DNA of 64,000 bases from an uncultured Oscillospiraceae bacterium (GCA_934565655.1 CAKTIE010000009.1:7703-71702); one strand, 5' to 3'; shown: positions 8,278-16,995, counted from the stretch's first letter. The notes: generated from the sequence alone by a model not told the origin. A program made the numbers and translations.

Positions 8278-9633
8278 TTACTCTGTCGATTCCAGATCTT
8301 TTACAATATCGGTAAAATGCATGGCGTGGGACGCCTTCACCAGCACCGCCGTTCCGGCGGTGAACGCCGCCCGGATAGCGCTCAGGGCCTCCGCCACCGT
8401 GGGGAACCACAGGGTGTCGGGGTTGGCGTCCTGAATTGCCTTGGCTTTGGGGCCGACGGCCACCACCGTATCCAGTCCCAGCGTGCGGGTCAGCTCACCT
8501 ATATCCCGGTGGGCCTGCTCCGTCAGGTCGCCCAGCTCGCCCATGTCGCCCAGCACCGCCATGCGGCGGGGATGCTCCGTCTGGGCCAGGATGCGCAGGG
8601 CCTCCGCCATGGCCTGGGGGTTGGCGTTATAGCAGTCGTCGATGATGATGCGGCCGCTGCTGCAACGCACCAGATGCATGCGGCTGCCTACGGGACGGTA
8701 GGCGGCGATGCCGGACAGCAGCTCCGCTTTGGTCAGGCCCAGATGCTCGCCGATGGCGATGGCCATGGCGGCGGGATAGATCATATACGCGCCGGGGGAG
8801 GGGATGGATACCTCGTACACATCCCGGCTTGTGGTGACGGTGCAGGTGACGCCCTCGATGCCGTGCTCGGCCACGTTGGTGACCCGGACGCCGCAGCGCT
8901 CATGCCGGCCGCACAGCACCGTATCGAAGGGCAGCGCCAGACCGGACAGCAGTTCATCGTCGCCGTTCAGCACGGCAAGACCGCCCGGCTGCAGATTCTC
9001 GAAGATCTCGCACTTGGCCTGCAAAATGCCCTGCCGCGTGCCGCCTAAGTTTTCGATATGTGCGTCGCCCACGTTGGTGATAACGGCCACGGTAGGCCGC
9101 ACCATCTCGCCCAGATAGCGAATTTCGCCGAAGTGGTTCATGCCGGTCTCAATAACAGCGGCCTGATGCTCCAGGGCGAGGTTCAGCAGCGTCATGGGCG
9201 TGCCGATGGCGTTGTTGAAATTGGCCTGTGTTTTCAGCGTGGAAAACCGCTGGCTCAGCACGGCGGCGATCATCTCCTTGGTGGTGGTCTTTCCGGCGCT
9301 GCCGGTGACCTGCACCATGGGGATGGCGAATTTGTCACGATACCACGAGGCCAGCGCCTTCAGGGCCTCCAGCGTGTCGGACACCTGAATGTAGAATTTG
9401 TCTTTCAGCAAGGAGGTGGGCTTTCTGGCTGTCAGGCAGCCTGCCGCGCCGCGTTCCAGCGCCGCGTCCAGATAGTCGTGGCCGTCGAACCGTTCACCCA
9501 CCAGCGGGATGAACAGCGCCCGGTTGGGGATGCTGCGGCTGTCGGTGGAGACCTCCGTCACCACCGCGCCGCTCTGTTGCAGCAGCGTGCCGCCCGCAGC
9601 GGCGCACAGCTCCTTTACGGTGCAGCCGGTCAT
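8278..9633 (-). CDS. murF: UDP-N-acetylmuramoyl-tripeptide--D-alanyl-D-alanine ligase
   Basis: A 451-residue Mur ligase that adds D-Ala-D-Ala to the UDP-MurNAc tripeptide in the cytoplasm. The N-terminal substrate domain (STDSRSIPNRALFIPLVGERFDGH) is followed by the ATP-binding domain with GSAGKTTTKE and the ligase C-terminal domain (IDDCYNANPQAM). The ATG at 9633 overlaps the ddl stop codon as ATGA, so MurF is coupled to production of its own dipeptide substrate. AGGCGG provides the ribosome binding site. Confidence 0.96.
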   Translation of the reverse strand: MTGCTVKELCAAAGGTLLQQSGAVVTEVSTDSRSIPNRALFIPLVGERFDGHDYLDAALERGAAGCLTARKPTSLLKDKFYIQVSDTLEALKALASWYRDKFAIPMVQVTGSAGKTTTKEMIAAVLSQRFSTLKTQANFNNAIGTPMTLLNLALEHQAAVIETGMNHFGEIRYLGEMVRPTVAVITNVGDAHIENLGGTRQGILQAKCEIFENLQPGGLAVLNGDDELLSGLALPFDTVLCGRHERCGVRVTNVAEHGIEGVTCTVTTSRDVYEVSIPSPGAYMIYPAAMAIAIGEHLGLTKAELLSGIAAYRPVGSRMHLVRCSSGRIIIDDCYNANPQAMAEALRILAQTEHPRRMAVLGDMGELGDLTEQAHRDIGELTRTLGLDTVVAVGPKAKAIQDANPDTLWFPTVAEALSAIRAAFTAGTAVLVKASHAMHFTDIVKDLESTE

Positions 9634-10691
9634 CTGTATTCCGCCTTTCTGGCCTCGATGGAATCCAACACGATCTTCTCGCACAGGTCGGCGTAGCTGA
9701 GCCCCACCTGCGCCGCTTCCTGCGGCACAAGGCTGGTGGGGGTCATACCCGGCAGGGTGTTGATCTCAAGGCACCATGCCTTGCCCTCGGCGTCCAGCAG
9801 GAAGTCGCTGCGGGAGTAGACGGCCAGCCCCAGCCCCTGATGGAGCTTCAGGGCCATCTCGCCCACCTGACGCCACTCCTCGTCGGAGATGGGCGCGGGG
9901 CAGATCTCTTCCGCGCCGCCCTTCTGATACTTGCACACATAGTCAAAGTATTCGCCCTTGGGGATGATCTCCACGGCGGGCAGATAGGTGTCGCCCAGCA
10001 CGGCAATCTGAATTTCACGGCCCTTGATCTTCTTCTCTACCACCACGTGGCCGCCGTAGGGCAGCAGGTCGTAGAGGGCCTTTTCCAACTCCTGGCGGGT
10101 GTCGGGCAGGGCCATGCCGATGGAGCTGCCGCCGTTGACCATCTTCACCGCGCAGGGCACCATCAGTTCCTGCGTCAGACGGGGAATATCGTCCTTGGTA
10201 TAATGTACGTCCACCCACGGGGCGGTGCGGATGCCCAGAGAGTCCATCATCCGCTTGGTGACGGCCTTATCCATGGCCATGGCGCTGCCCAGATAACCGG
10301 AGCCGGTATAGGGCACGCCCACCAGATCCAGCGCCGCCTGAATACGGCCATCCTCGCCGTTGGCGCCGTGCATGGCCAGAAATACCGCGTCGGCCATGGC
10401 GCAGACCTTCAGCACGTCCTTGCCCAGCAGAGAAGGGCTCTTGTCCTGCCGCGCGGCCCGGACAGCCTCCAGATCGGGAGCCGTCTCTTCGATGGCCACC
10501 TTTTCCAGCAGGCCGTCAGGCGCGTCAAAGATATCCTCCAGCTTGCCATGGTAGTTTTCCAGCCCCATGAACATATCCACGAAAATGGCCTGATGGCCCT
10601 TTTCCCGCAGGGCACGGCACACGCCGCTGCCGCTGACCAGTCCCACATGGCGTTCGGTGCAGAAGCCGCCGGACAAAACCACGATCTTCAT
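9630..10691 (-). CDS. ddl: D-alanine--D-alanine ligase
   Basis: A 353-residue ATP-grasp ligase making D-Ala-D-Ala. It has an N-terminal GGFCTERHVGLVSG loop (the usual GG-S-E-H motif is divergent), an ATP-grasp core, CLEINTLPGMTPTSLVP near the C-terminus, and an omega loop containing CKYQKGG. The Lys-Tyr pair in that loop is typical of D-Ala ligases rather than the D-lactate type, so vancomycin-type specificity is not suggested. AAGGAGGT precedes the start. It leads the minus-strand operon ddl-murF-ABC-F-flavodoxin-prfA-LUD. A TATAAT on the minus strand (10735-10740) is a possible -10 with no clear -35. Confidence 0.95.
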   Translation of the reverse strand: MKIVVLSGGFCTERHVGLVSGSGVCRALREKGHQAIFVDMFMGLENYHGKLEDIFDAPDGLLEKVAIEETAPDLEAVRAARQDKSPSLLGKDVLKVCAMADAVFLAMHGANGEDGRIQAALDLVGVPYTGSGYLGSAMAMDKAVTKRMMDSLGIRTAPWVDVHYTKDDIPRLTQELMVPCAVKMVNGGSSIGMALPDTRQELEKALYDLLPYGGHVVVEKKIKGREIQIAVLGDTYLPAVEIIPKGEYFDYVCKYQKGGAEEICPAPISDEEWRQVGEMALKLHQGLGLAVYSRSDFLLDAEGKAWCLEINTLPGMTPTSLVPQEAAQVGLSYADLCEKIVLDSIEARKAEYR

Positions 10692-10805
10692 GATAAAAGA
10701 CCTCCTTAAAAAAGAAAATGTCTACAATATACCTATTATATCAATGTACCAGTATAGCATATGCCGCCGGAAAATACAACTCCTTTCCGTAGACGGGATT
10801 TGCCG

Positions 10806-10834
10806 TTGACTTTTGCGGCGCGGTTGGGTAAAAT
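10806..10834 (+). promoter_or_regulatory. Sigma-70-type promoter of rnpB
   Basis: TTGACT (10806-10811) and TAAAAT (10829-10834) separated by 17 bp. The expected start, near 10841, coincides with the 5' end of the RNase P RNA. Confidence 0.85.
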
Positions 10835-10839
10835 GGAGT

Positions 10840-11180
10840 CTGCGAGTGGATCAGACAGTCGCGGCGGCAAGGCGAAAGCCTGCCGATGAGGAAAGTCCGG
10901 GCTCCACAGGGCAAGGATAACGGGTAACGCCCGCCGAAGGCGACTTCAGGAAAAGTGCAACAGAGATATACCGCCTCTTTCGAGGTAAGGGTGGAAAGGT
11001 GAGGTAAGAGCTCACCCATCGGCTGGGAACAGTCCGATGCTGTAAACTCTATCCGGAGCAACACCGGTATGGGGACGATGGCTGGCCCGGCTGTCCCCGG
11101 GGTGGCTTGAGCGTGCCGGCAACGGTACGCCTAGATAGATGACTGTCAAGACAGAACCCGGCTTACAGATCGGCTCGCGC
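10840..11180 (+). ncRNA. rnpB: RNase P RNA, bacterial class A
   Basis: The catalytic RNA that removes tRNA 5' leaders. Diagnostic conserved blocks are present in order: GAGGAAAGTCCGGGCTCCAC near the 5' end, a central ACAGAGATATACCGCC region, then AGATAGATGACTGTC and ACAGAACCCGGCTTAC near the 3' end. The ends (GCGAG near 10842 with CTCGC near 11174) pair as P1. The exact ends are estimated from the promoter and the P1 pairing. A strong terminator follows immediately. Confidence 0.95.
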
Positions 11181-11183
11181 CAT

Positions 11184-11218
11184 ATGAAAAGGGCGGCGGA
11201 ATACGCCGCCCTTTTCAT
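11184..11218. terminator. Intrinsic terminator after rnpB
   Basis: A 15-bp stem, ATGAAAAGGGCGGCG with CGCCGCCCTTTTCAT, around a 5-nt loop. It is positioned just after the RNase P RNA 3' end. Confidence 0.85.
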
Positions 11219-11251
11219 GCTGTCAGCCAGAGGAATAAAGGAGCGTATATC

Positions 11252-11857
11252 ATGCGGTATGGAATCATTTTGACGTTGATCTGGCTGGCGGTGGTGGCGG
11301 TGGTGTTTGCCCTGACACGAAAGCGCCCGATTTTCCGCAAGCGCTGGTTCAGGACCGGAACGGTTTTGGGTGCCGCCGTCCTTGTGACCGTGATCGGACT
11401 GATCCCCATGATCCACCGGACGCAGGTATTTTCCTCGCCGGAGGAGTCCTTTCAGTGGAAGAACCAAGGGGAGATCATCCTGACACTGGAGGGAGAGGAC
11501 AGCGCATTTGTGGCGGCAAGGGACGGAGCGTCCGGCTATCAGGTGGATTGTGTGGCAAGAAACGGCGACCGGTGGAGCCCGTCCGGCGGTCTTTCGGTAG
11601 AGCGGACGGTCAATGCGTCCGAGACGGCGACGGTTATGATCTATCATCTGAAGGACAGCCGTGACTACTATATTTCCGTGACGGTAAACAGCGGCGATGC
11701 GGTGGTCGCGGACAATTGCGGTTCGGTATTTTATCCGGCGGCGCAGGAGACCGTTGAGACGGAAAACGGGACCATGGGCCTTTATCACTGGTATGCGTGG
11801 GTTTGCGATATGGACGATTCCTACCGCCTGATGGTGGATGGGACAGATGTCATCTAA
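11252..11857 (+). CDS. Hypothetical membrane-anchored protein
   Basis: A 201-residue protein I do not recognise. Two hydrophobic segments (about residues 4-21 and 36-54) separated by a basic loop (TRKRPIFRKRWFR) suggest a two-helix anchor. The rest is a soluble, probably extracytoplasmic, beta-rich domain with no cysteine motif and no catalytic signature. AAAGGAG lies 8 bases before the ATG. It follows the rnpB terminator and has no operon partner. Confidence 0.72.
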   Translation: MRYGIILTLIWLAVVAVVFALTRKRPIFRKRWFRTGTVLGAAVLVTVIGLIPMIHRTQVFSSPEESFQWKNQGEIILTLEGEDSAFVAARDGASGYQVDCVARNGDRWSPSGGLSVERTVNASETATVMIYHLKDSRDYYISVTVNSGDAVVADNCGSVFYPAAQETVETENGTMGLYHWYAWVCDMDDSYRLMVDGTDVI

Positions 11858-11886
11858 AATTTTCATGCCTTTTTTGCAGTTAGCAC

Positions 11887-11915
11887 TGGACAACCGCGAA
11901 AAGGCATGATATACT
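11887..11915 (+). promoter_or_regulatory. Predicted promoter of the DUF2325 gene
   Basis: TGGACA (11887-11892), a 17-bp spacer, and TATACT (11910-11915), about 90 bp before the start codon. Confidence 0.6.
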
Positions 11916-12005
11916 TTGTACATCGGTTAGCATATGATAACTAAAACGAAGCGTGTATGGGGCCTTGACCTTGACCATAGGAAATTGCGGAAAAGGAGAC
12001 GATCT

Positions 12006-12296
12006 ATGAGCGTTGTGATACTGGGCGGAAATGAGTGCATGGAGCGCCGCTATAAGGAATTGTGCCAGGCCTATCGCTGTCAGGCAAAGGTGGTGACAAA
12101 GACCTCCGGCGGATTGAAGAACAAGCTGGGCAGCCCCGACCTGATGATCTTTTTCACCAACACCATGTCCCACAAGTTGGTGCAGGGCGCGCTGAGCGAG
12201 ATGAAGGGCGCGGACACCATTATCGAGCGGTGCCACACCAGCTCGCTGTCGGCTCTGCGGGGGATTCTGGAGAAGTACGCGCCGCAGCAGGCGTAA
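12006..12296 (+). CDS. DUF2325 domain protein
   Basis: A 96-residue protein matching the DUF2325 family: SVVILGGNECMERRYKELC at the N-terminus and IFFTNTMSHKLVQGALSEMK with RCHTSSLSALRGILEKY later. The fold is Rossmann-like with conserved glycine and cysteine positions. Family members are small proteins of unknown role in Firmicutes. The ATG at 12006 is preceded by AAAAGGAGA; the open frame upstream has no ribosome binding site. Monocistronic, with its own promoter and terminator. Confidence 0.82.
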   Translation: MSVVILGGNECMERRYKELCQAYRCQAKVVTKTSGGLKNKLGSPDLMIFFTNTMSHKLVQGALSEMKGADTIIERCHTSSLSALRGILEKYAPQQA

Positions 12297-12313
12297 CAGA
12301 TATTTGATCGCAC

Positions 12314-12369
12314 AACAGCTTCTTTGCGTAACGATGAATTTTCATCAAAACGCAAAGAAGCTGTTATTT
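12314..12369 (+). terminator. Intrinsic terminator after DUF2325 gene
   Basis: A 16-bp perfect stem, AACAGCTTCTTTGCGT (12314-12329) with ACGCAAAGAAGCTGTT (12350-12365), followed by an A/T-rich tail. Confidence 0.82.
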
Positions 12370-12385
12370 ATTTGGGGAAATCCTA

Positions 12386-12414
12386 TTGACATGGACGGGG
12401 CGGCGCTGTATAGT
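12386..12414 (+). promoter_or_regulatory. Strong promoter of the 12.45-14.26 kb two-gene operon
   Basis: Consensus TTGACA (12386-12391), 17-bp spacer, TATAGT (12409-12414). The predicted start is about 12421, giving a leader of roughly 30 nt with a GGGAGGGAG ribosome binding site. Confidence 0.85.
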
Positions 12415-12451
12415 ACAACTCCATTTTTGCGCAGCGGGAGGGAGAAGTACG

Positions 12452-12934
12452 ATGGAAAGCACCTTTGATATGATGCCGTTTCTGGCGGACAGCGCCGGTC
12501 TGATGCAGAAAAAGCAGGCGGACGCGCTGCTGGAGCGCAACGGCGAGACCTCCGCCCACGGCCTGCGGCTGACGCCGCGGCAGGCGCTGGCACTGGCCCA
12601 GACGCAGACGGAAACTTTACGAAAAACGGGACGCATTGAGCTGGGAGACGGCATCGCGCCGAAGCTGGCGGCGGCCTTCTGCGATTCGCCGTATGTGACG
12701 AAGGAGAACTATGAGGAGACGCTGCACGAGCTGATCGAGCTGTTCTACGGCTTTAAGAACGAGACCTATGACGTGGTGGGCGATGACGCGCTGATCGGCT
12801 ATATGAAGCGGGCTTTTGACGGGGAGTGCCGCGGCTCGCTGGAGCTGCTGTCCGGCAGCGTTCTGCCTGCGCTGGCCCGAAAGCTGAACGAGCGACGGGC
12901 GGCTCATATGCCGCAGGCAGGGGAGAACGCATGA
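12452..12934 (+). CDS. Uncharacterised protein, probably DUF6323 family
   Basis: A 160-residue soluble protein, apparently mostly helical, with no signal peptide, membrane helix or metal motif. Recognisable stretches are GLRLTPRQALALAQTQTETLRKTGRIELGDGIAPKLAAAFCDSPYV and ELIELFYGFKNE. I believe this is the family catalogued as DUF6323, from memory. The start at 12452 is set by GGGAGGGAG upstream and by the promoter position. Its stop overlaps the next start as ATGA, so the two products are probably made in fixed ratio. Confidence 0.75.
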   Translation: MESTFDMMPFLADSAGLMQKKQADALLERNGETSAHGLRLTPRQALALAQTQTETLRKTGRIELGDGIAPKLAAAFCDSPYVTKENYEETLHELIELFYGFKNETYDVVGDDALIGYMKRAFDGECRGSLELLSGSVLPALARKLNERRAAHMPQAGENA

Positions 12935-14256
12935 ACGAATTAACGAACATCCATGCCATAGACCCGACGGCGCTGCGGCAGGGGGAGTATCTTGTTTCGC
13001 TGCTGACGGAGGCGCGGCGCTGCGGCCTGCTGCCGCAGGCGGAGGTGGAGCGGTTCCAGATGGACAGCCTGTCGCTGCTGGCCATCCAGTCGGAGCGGTA
13101 TAACGGCGGCGCCAGCAGCTCTATCCGGGTGGAGAAGGCGCAGGAGCTGCTGGCGGGCGTTTACTATACCGTCGGCGCGGCGCTGAAGGCATGTCCCACA
13201 CCGGAGGCGGCGCTGGAGTTGCTGCGGCAGGAGTCGCTGACATCTCTCTTTGAGGCGGGGCAGCGGCGCATCCAGCGGAAGCTGCACACGGCGCGGCTGC
13301 TGCACCGCCGGTTGAAGCGGGAGCTGTTTGCCACCCCCAACGTATTCTACCACGCCACGGCGGTGGAGGGCATCGACGGATTTTTCAAGCTGTACCGCCC
13401 GGCGTTGTTTCCGCAGGAGACACACATTACGGCGGACTATCCCACGTTTATGGAACGGCCTGGTCTGACGGGCATTGAATTTATCGAGGTATATTTGCAG
13501 CAGCTGGATCATGAGAACCGCTTTCTGCGGTGCTTTGCGCCGGAGACGGTGCATCCGCTGCTGTGCGGCGTGGACGTGAATTATGCCCAGCTGCCCGTCA
13601 ACCTCTATGAGCCTGTGGCTCTGACGGCCCTGTGCTGCGTGGTGACCGGACAGCCGCCGGAGACGCTTTCCTGCGACCATGGTGCGCTGTCGGAACGGCT
13701 TGCCGGAGGTACGGAGGTCGCCGGACTGCTGGCGGACGCCTGTGAAGAGCTGGTGCGGCGGCTGGACTGTTCCACCGGCGCGGCGGACTACCTGCGGCGC
13801 GGTATCCCAAAGCTGGCGGCATCGCTGATGCGGGCTATGGCGCTTGGCAAGCTGGAAAAAGCTGTGCCTGTACCAGTCTATCCAGAGGAGCGGCCGGTGA
13901 TCCGGTTGAGCTATGGCCAGCGGATGGAGGACAGCGCTTACGCCGCGCTGCTGCGGGAGCTGACGCGGTGCGGCGGCCCGGAGGAAAAGGCGGCGCTGGT
14001 GATGAGCCGGGTCAGCGCCTTTGGCGATATGCTGGAGGTGCTGCACGACGGCGACTGGACGCAGGACGAGCTGCTCCACCTGTCCCGGCAGCTCCCGCCG
14101 GAGCTGCTGGCGGCGCTGCTGGCAAGATACCCCGCCGACGCGCAGCCGGAGGAGGAGCGCGACATGACCGCCGCGCTGGCGATGCGGCTTTCCGAGCTGC
14201 CGGTTCAGGCGCGGCAGCAGCTGGCGCGTGCGGCGCAGGCGATCGTGCTTGACTGA
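12931..14256 (+). CDS. Uncharacterised protein, probably DUF6179 family
   Basis: A 441-residue soluble protein, largely alpha-helical, lacking an obvious catalytic motif. Notable stretches include MDSLSLLAIQSERYNGGASSSIRVEKAQELLAGVYYTVG, FYHATAVEGIDGFFKLYRPALFPQETHITADYP, and a central CGVDVNYAQLPVNLYEPVALTAL. I think it belongs to the DUF6179 family, from memory. It is translationally coupled to the upstream DUF6323-like gene, which argues for a shared complex or pathway. Function unknown. Confidence 0.75.
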   Translation: MNELTNIHAIDPTALRQGEYLVSLLTEARRCGLLPQAEVERFQMDSLSLLAIQSERYNGGASSSIRVEKAQELLAGVYYTVGAALKACPTPEAALELLRQESLTSLFEAGQRRIQRKLHTARLLHRRLKRELFATPNVFYHATAVEGIDGFFKLYRPALFPQETHITADYPTFMERPGLTGIEFIEVYLQQLDHENRFLRCFAPETVHPLLCGVDVNYAQLPVNLYEPVALTALCCVVTGQPPETLSCDHGALSERLAGGTEVAGLLADACEELVRRLDCSTGAADYLRRGIPKLAASLMRAMALGKLEKAVPVPVYPEERPVIRLSYGQRMEDSAYAALLRELTRCGGPEEKAALVMSRVSAFGDMLEVLHDGDWTQDELLHLSRQLPPELLAALLARYPADAQPEEERDMTAALAMRLSELPVQARQQLARAAQAIVLD

Positions 14257-14343
14257 GCGATTATTTTCGCGGCCCAGAAATGCGTGTAAAATTTCTGCCG
14301 CGGGACACACTAAGGTCATCTGAAGCAAAGGAGTGGATGACCA

Positions 14344-14778
14344 ATGGTGGAACCGGATACCATCCGGCTGCTGCGGGAGTGTGACGCGGGTATCAAAATG
14401 GGCGTTTCGGCCATCAGTGACGTGGTGGATCGGGTGGCGGACAAGCGCTTCCGCCGCCTGCTGACGGACTGTAAGACTGAACACGACAAGCTGAAGGCGG
14501 AGATCCAGACGCTGCTGGACAAGTACGGCGATGACGGAAAAGACCCCAACCCCATTGCCAAGAGCATGTCCCATATGAAAACCGGCATGAAGCTGGGGAT
14601 GGACGATTCTGACGAGACCATCGCCGACCTGATGACCGATGGCTGCAACATGGGGGTAAAGTCCCTGAGCCAGTACCTGAGCCAGTACAAGGCGGCGGAC
14701 GAGACCTCCAAGGATATCACCAAGCGGCTCATCGCGCTGGAGGAGCGGCTGGCAGTGGATATCAGAGGATTTTTATAA
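14344..14778 (+). CDS. Small ferritin-like helical protein
   Basis: A 144-residue, almost all-helical protein of the type assigned to ferritin-like/DUF2383-type four-helix bundles: LLRECDAGIKMGVSAISDVVDRVADKRFRRLLTDCKTEHDKL, then SHMKTGMKLGMDDSDETIADLMTDGCNMGVKSLSQYL. There are repeated acidic and histidine positions that might bind metal, but I cannot confirm a di-iron site. GGAG precedes the ATG by about 10 bases. It follows the two-gene operon after a weak hairpin (about 14270-14303), so co-transcription is possible. Confidence 0.65.
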   Translation: MVEPDTIRLLRECDAGIKMGVSAISDVVDRVADKRFRRLLTDCKTEHDKLKAEIQTLLDKYGDDGKDPNPIAKSMSHMKTGMKLGMDDSDETIADLMTDGCNMGVKSLSQYLSQYKAADETSKDITKRLIALEERLAVDIRGFL

Positions 14779-14782
14779 GAAT

Positions 14783-14828
14783 AACGTGAAACGCCCTGCG
14801 CCTTTCGGCGGCAGGGCGTTTCACGTTT
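14783..14828. terminator. Bidirectional terminator between convergent genes
   Basis: A 17-bp stem, AACGTGAAACGCCCTGC (14783-14799) with GCAGGGCGTTTCACGTT (14811-14827), plus an inner GCC-TTTC-GGC hairpin. It separates the ferritin-like gene from the convergent phosphate symporter gene and touches the latter's stop. Confidence 0.85.
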
Positions 14829-16587
14829 ACATGGATGGAAGAGTAGGCAATTGATAGGCTTCCAGATAGGAGCGGAAGCGGCGCTGGAAGCTCTCGTCGC
14901 TTCGGCGGATGGCGTGGAGCGTTTCGTGAAGGTTCAGGTTATGCTGGGCGGCGTCGATGACGCACCCGGCGATATTGGAGCAGTGGTCGGAGGTGCGCTC
15001 CAGATCCGTCAGCAGGTCGGACCAGACAAAGCCGGCCTCGATGCTGCACTGTCCCTGCTGCATCCGCAGGATGTGGCGGGTGCGCATTTCCTCCTTCAGC
15101 GCGTCGATGACCTGCTCCAGCGGCTCCACCTTCAGCGCGGCGACCGCGTCCTGCTGGGCGAAGGAATTCTGCGCCAGCGTCAGGATCTCGCGAATAGCGT
15201 CGCACAGGGTGTTCAGCTCCGCCTGGGCGGTGCCGCTGAATGACAGACCCTTCTCACGCAGCTCCTCCGCCGATTCCAGCACGTTCACGGCGTGGTCGGT
15301 GATACGCTCCCAGTCGCCGATGGTTTTCAGCAGCTCGGTGGCCTCCTCGCTTTCGCTGCTGCCCATTTTCTGGGCACTGAGCTTCACCAGATAGGTGCCG
15401 ATCACGTCCTCGTAGTGGTCGCAGCGATCCTCGTCCTTGCGGATGCTTTCCGCCAGCTCCAGGGTGTAATGTGTAAAAGCGGTCAGGGCGTTTTCCAGCG
15501 CCCGTACGGCGCACACCGCCATGTCATCGGCCACGGCACGGCACTGCTGCAGCGCCAGAGAGGGGGTGGCCAGCAGACGCTCGTCCAGCTCCACGGCCTG
15601 CTCCTCCTGCGCTGCGTCAGGCACCAGACGGATGGCCAGCTTTTCCAGCAGGTTGCCGCAGGGCAGCAGCATGGCGGTACACAGAATATTGAACAGGGAG
15701 TGGGCGATGGCGATGCCGTACATGGTGGCGGATTCGTTGAGAATGGCCGGGGCGAAGATGGCCTTGACGATGCAGAACACTGTCAGCAGCACCACCACGC
15801 CGATCACGTTGAACATCAGGTGCACCACGGCTGCGCGCTTGGCGTTCTTATTGGTGCCCACGGAGGACAGCAGCGCCGTGACGGTGGTACCGATGTTCTG
15901 GCCCATGATGATGGGGATGGCGGCAGCATAGCTGACCTGTCCGGTCAGGGCCAGCGCCTGCAGAATACCCACGGAGGCGGAGGAGGACTGGATGATGCCC
16001 GTCAGCACCGCTCCCACCAGCACGCCCAGAATGGGGTTCTTGAACATGATGAACAGCTCGGCAAAGCCGGGAACGTCCTTCAGGCCCGCCACCGCGCCGC
16101 TCATGGTGTCCATGCCGAACATCAGCGTGGCGAAGCCCAGCAGGATCATGCCGGTGTCCTTCTTCTTGGTGTCCTTGCAGAACATATAGAAAATAATGCC
16201 GATCAGCGCCAGCACCGGGGTGAAGGAGGTGGGCTTCAGCAGCTTGATCCACACGTTGCCGCTGTCGATGCCCGCCAGGCTCAGCAGCCACGCGGTGACG
16301 GTGGTGCCCACGTTGGCGCCCATGATGACGTTGATGGCCTGCCGCAGCGTCATCAGTCCGGAGTTGACGAAGCCAACCACCATGACGGTGGTGGCCGACG
16401 AGCTCTGGATGATGGCGGTGATGCCGAGGCCCGTCAGGAAACCGGCGAATACATTGCTTGTCATTTTGTCCAGCAGCGTCCGCAGTTTGCCGCCGGCGCG
16501 GCGCTCCAGAGCCTGTCCCATCAGGTTCATGCCGAACAGGAACAGGCACAGACCGCCGATCATGGTCAGTACCTTAAAAATATCCAT
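14827..16587 (-). CDS. Na+/Pi cotransporter family protein with PhoU-like domain
   Basis: A 586-residue protein. Residues about 1-310 are a membrane domain with the two inverted QSSSA repeats typical of NptA-type sodium/phosphate symporters (TAIIQSSSATTVMVVGFVN and TGIIQSSSASVGILQALA, each followed by a GxNxGTTVTA motif). Residues about 340-570 are helical and PhoU-like (ITDHAVNVLESAEEL, RTSDHCSNIAGCVIDA). It likely mediates sodium-coupled phosphate uptake at the cytoplasmic membrane; the PhoU-like tail may regulate it. GAGGAGAG precedes the start. No pst or pho genes are nearby. Confidence 0.92.
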   Translation of the reverse strand: MDIFKVLTMIGGLCLFLFGMNLMGQALERRAGGKLRTLLDKMTSNVFAGFLTGLGITAIIQSSSATTVMVVGFVNSGLMTLRQAINVIMGANVGTTVTAWLLSLAGIDSGNVWIKLLKPTSFTPVLALIGIIFYMFCKDTKKKDTGMILLGFATLMFGMDTMSGAVAGLKDVPGFAELFIMFKNPILGVLVGAVLTGIIQSSSASVGILQALALTGQVSYAAAIPIIMGQNIGTTVTALLSSVGTNKNAKRAAVVHLMFNVIGVVVLLTVFCIVKAIFAPAILNESATMYGIAIAHSLFNILCTAMLLPCGNLLEKLAIRLVPDAAQEEQAVELDERLLATPSLALQQCRAVADDMAVCAVRALENALTAFTHYTLELAESIRKDEDRCDHYEDVIGTYLVKLSAQKMGSSESEEATELLKTIGDWERITDHAVNVLESAEELREKGLSFSGTAQAELNTLCDAIREILTLAQNSFAQQDAVAALKVEPLEQVIDALKEEMRTRHILRMQQGQCSIEAGFVWSDLLTDLERTSDHCSNIAGCVIDAAQHNLNLHETLHAIRRSDESFQRRFRSYLEAYQLPTLPSM

Positions 16588-16702
16588 GTAACTCTCCTCA
16601 TTTTATGACATTCATTTTACATCCAGTATCAGAATAGCAGGGCAATGTCAAATCCGCTGGCGCTGTTTTGTAAAATCTAAGTAAAATTCCCCACAATAAA
16701 GC

Positions 16703-16732
16703 TTGACAAATGAACTGTACTATGCATATAAT
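16703..16732 (+). promoter_or_regulatory. Promoter of the YtrA-type operon
   Basis: TTGACA (16703-16708), 18-bp spacer, TATAAT (16727-16732). The -10 box lies inside the first operator palindrome, as expected for a repressed promoter. Confidence 0.88.
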
Positions 16733-16767
16733 ACAGTTGAGAACTGTGTTATACGAATAGTACAGTT
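16713..16767 (+). promoter_or_regulatory. Two tandem palindromic operators for the GntR/YtrA regulator
   Basis: Operator 1 (16713-16738) is AACTGTACTAT-GCAT-ATAATACAGTT; operator 2 (16742-16767) is AACTGTGTTAT-ACGA-ATAGTACAGTT. Both have 11-bp arms and a 4-bp centre, with centres 29 bp apart, about three helical turns. They cover the -10 and the start point of the operon encoding a YtrA-type repressor, so autoregulation is the simplest reading. Confidence 0.8.
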
Positions 16768-16787
16768 GAAGAAAGGAGCGTGTGGAC

Positions 16788-16937
16788 ATGAAGAAGAGAG
16801 TGATTGAAGTATTGGCATTTGCCGTGGTTTCGCTGTTGGTTTTTACGGTGGCCTGCGGCAGTACAGAAGCCGGAAGTGAACTGCCCGAAGCGGAAGCCGG
16901 TCAGTATATGCAGCTTCCGGCTGAACCGACTACCTGA
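16788..16937 (+). CDS. Small putative lipoprotein leading the YtrA operon
   Basis: A 49-residue protein below the usual ORF length cut-off. Lys-Lys-Arg at positions 2-4, a hydrophobic stretch (about 5-22), then Cys23 in a lipobox-like VFTVAC, followed by a short acidic tail (GSTEAGSELPEAEAG...). The -3 residue is Thr rather than Leu/Val/Ile, so lipidation is likely but not certain. AAAGGAG precedes the ATG. It is the first gene after the operators and 58 bp before the regulator. Role unknown; it may be a sensor or accessory for the ABC system. Confidence 0.68.
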   Translation: MKKRVIEVLAFAVVSLLVFTVACGSTEAGSELPEAEAGQYMQLPAEPTT

Positions 16938-16995
16938 TCTGAGAATGTCAGAAATTGAAAAAAGCGCAATTACAGGCTGAAAGGAGGCGGGAGCT

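Noticed and set aside
9630..10691. Vancomycin-resistance-type D-Ala-D-Lac ligase
   Set aside because: The omega loop keeps the Lys-Tyr pair of ordinary Ddl, the gene is coupled to murF, and no vanH or vanX is nearby.
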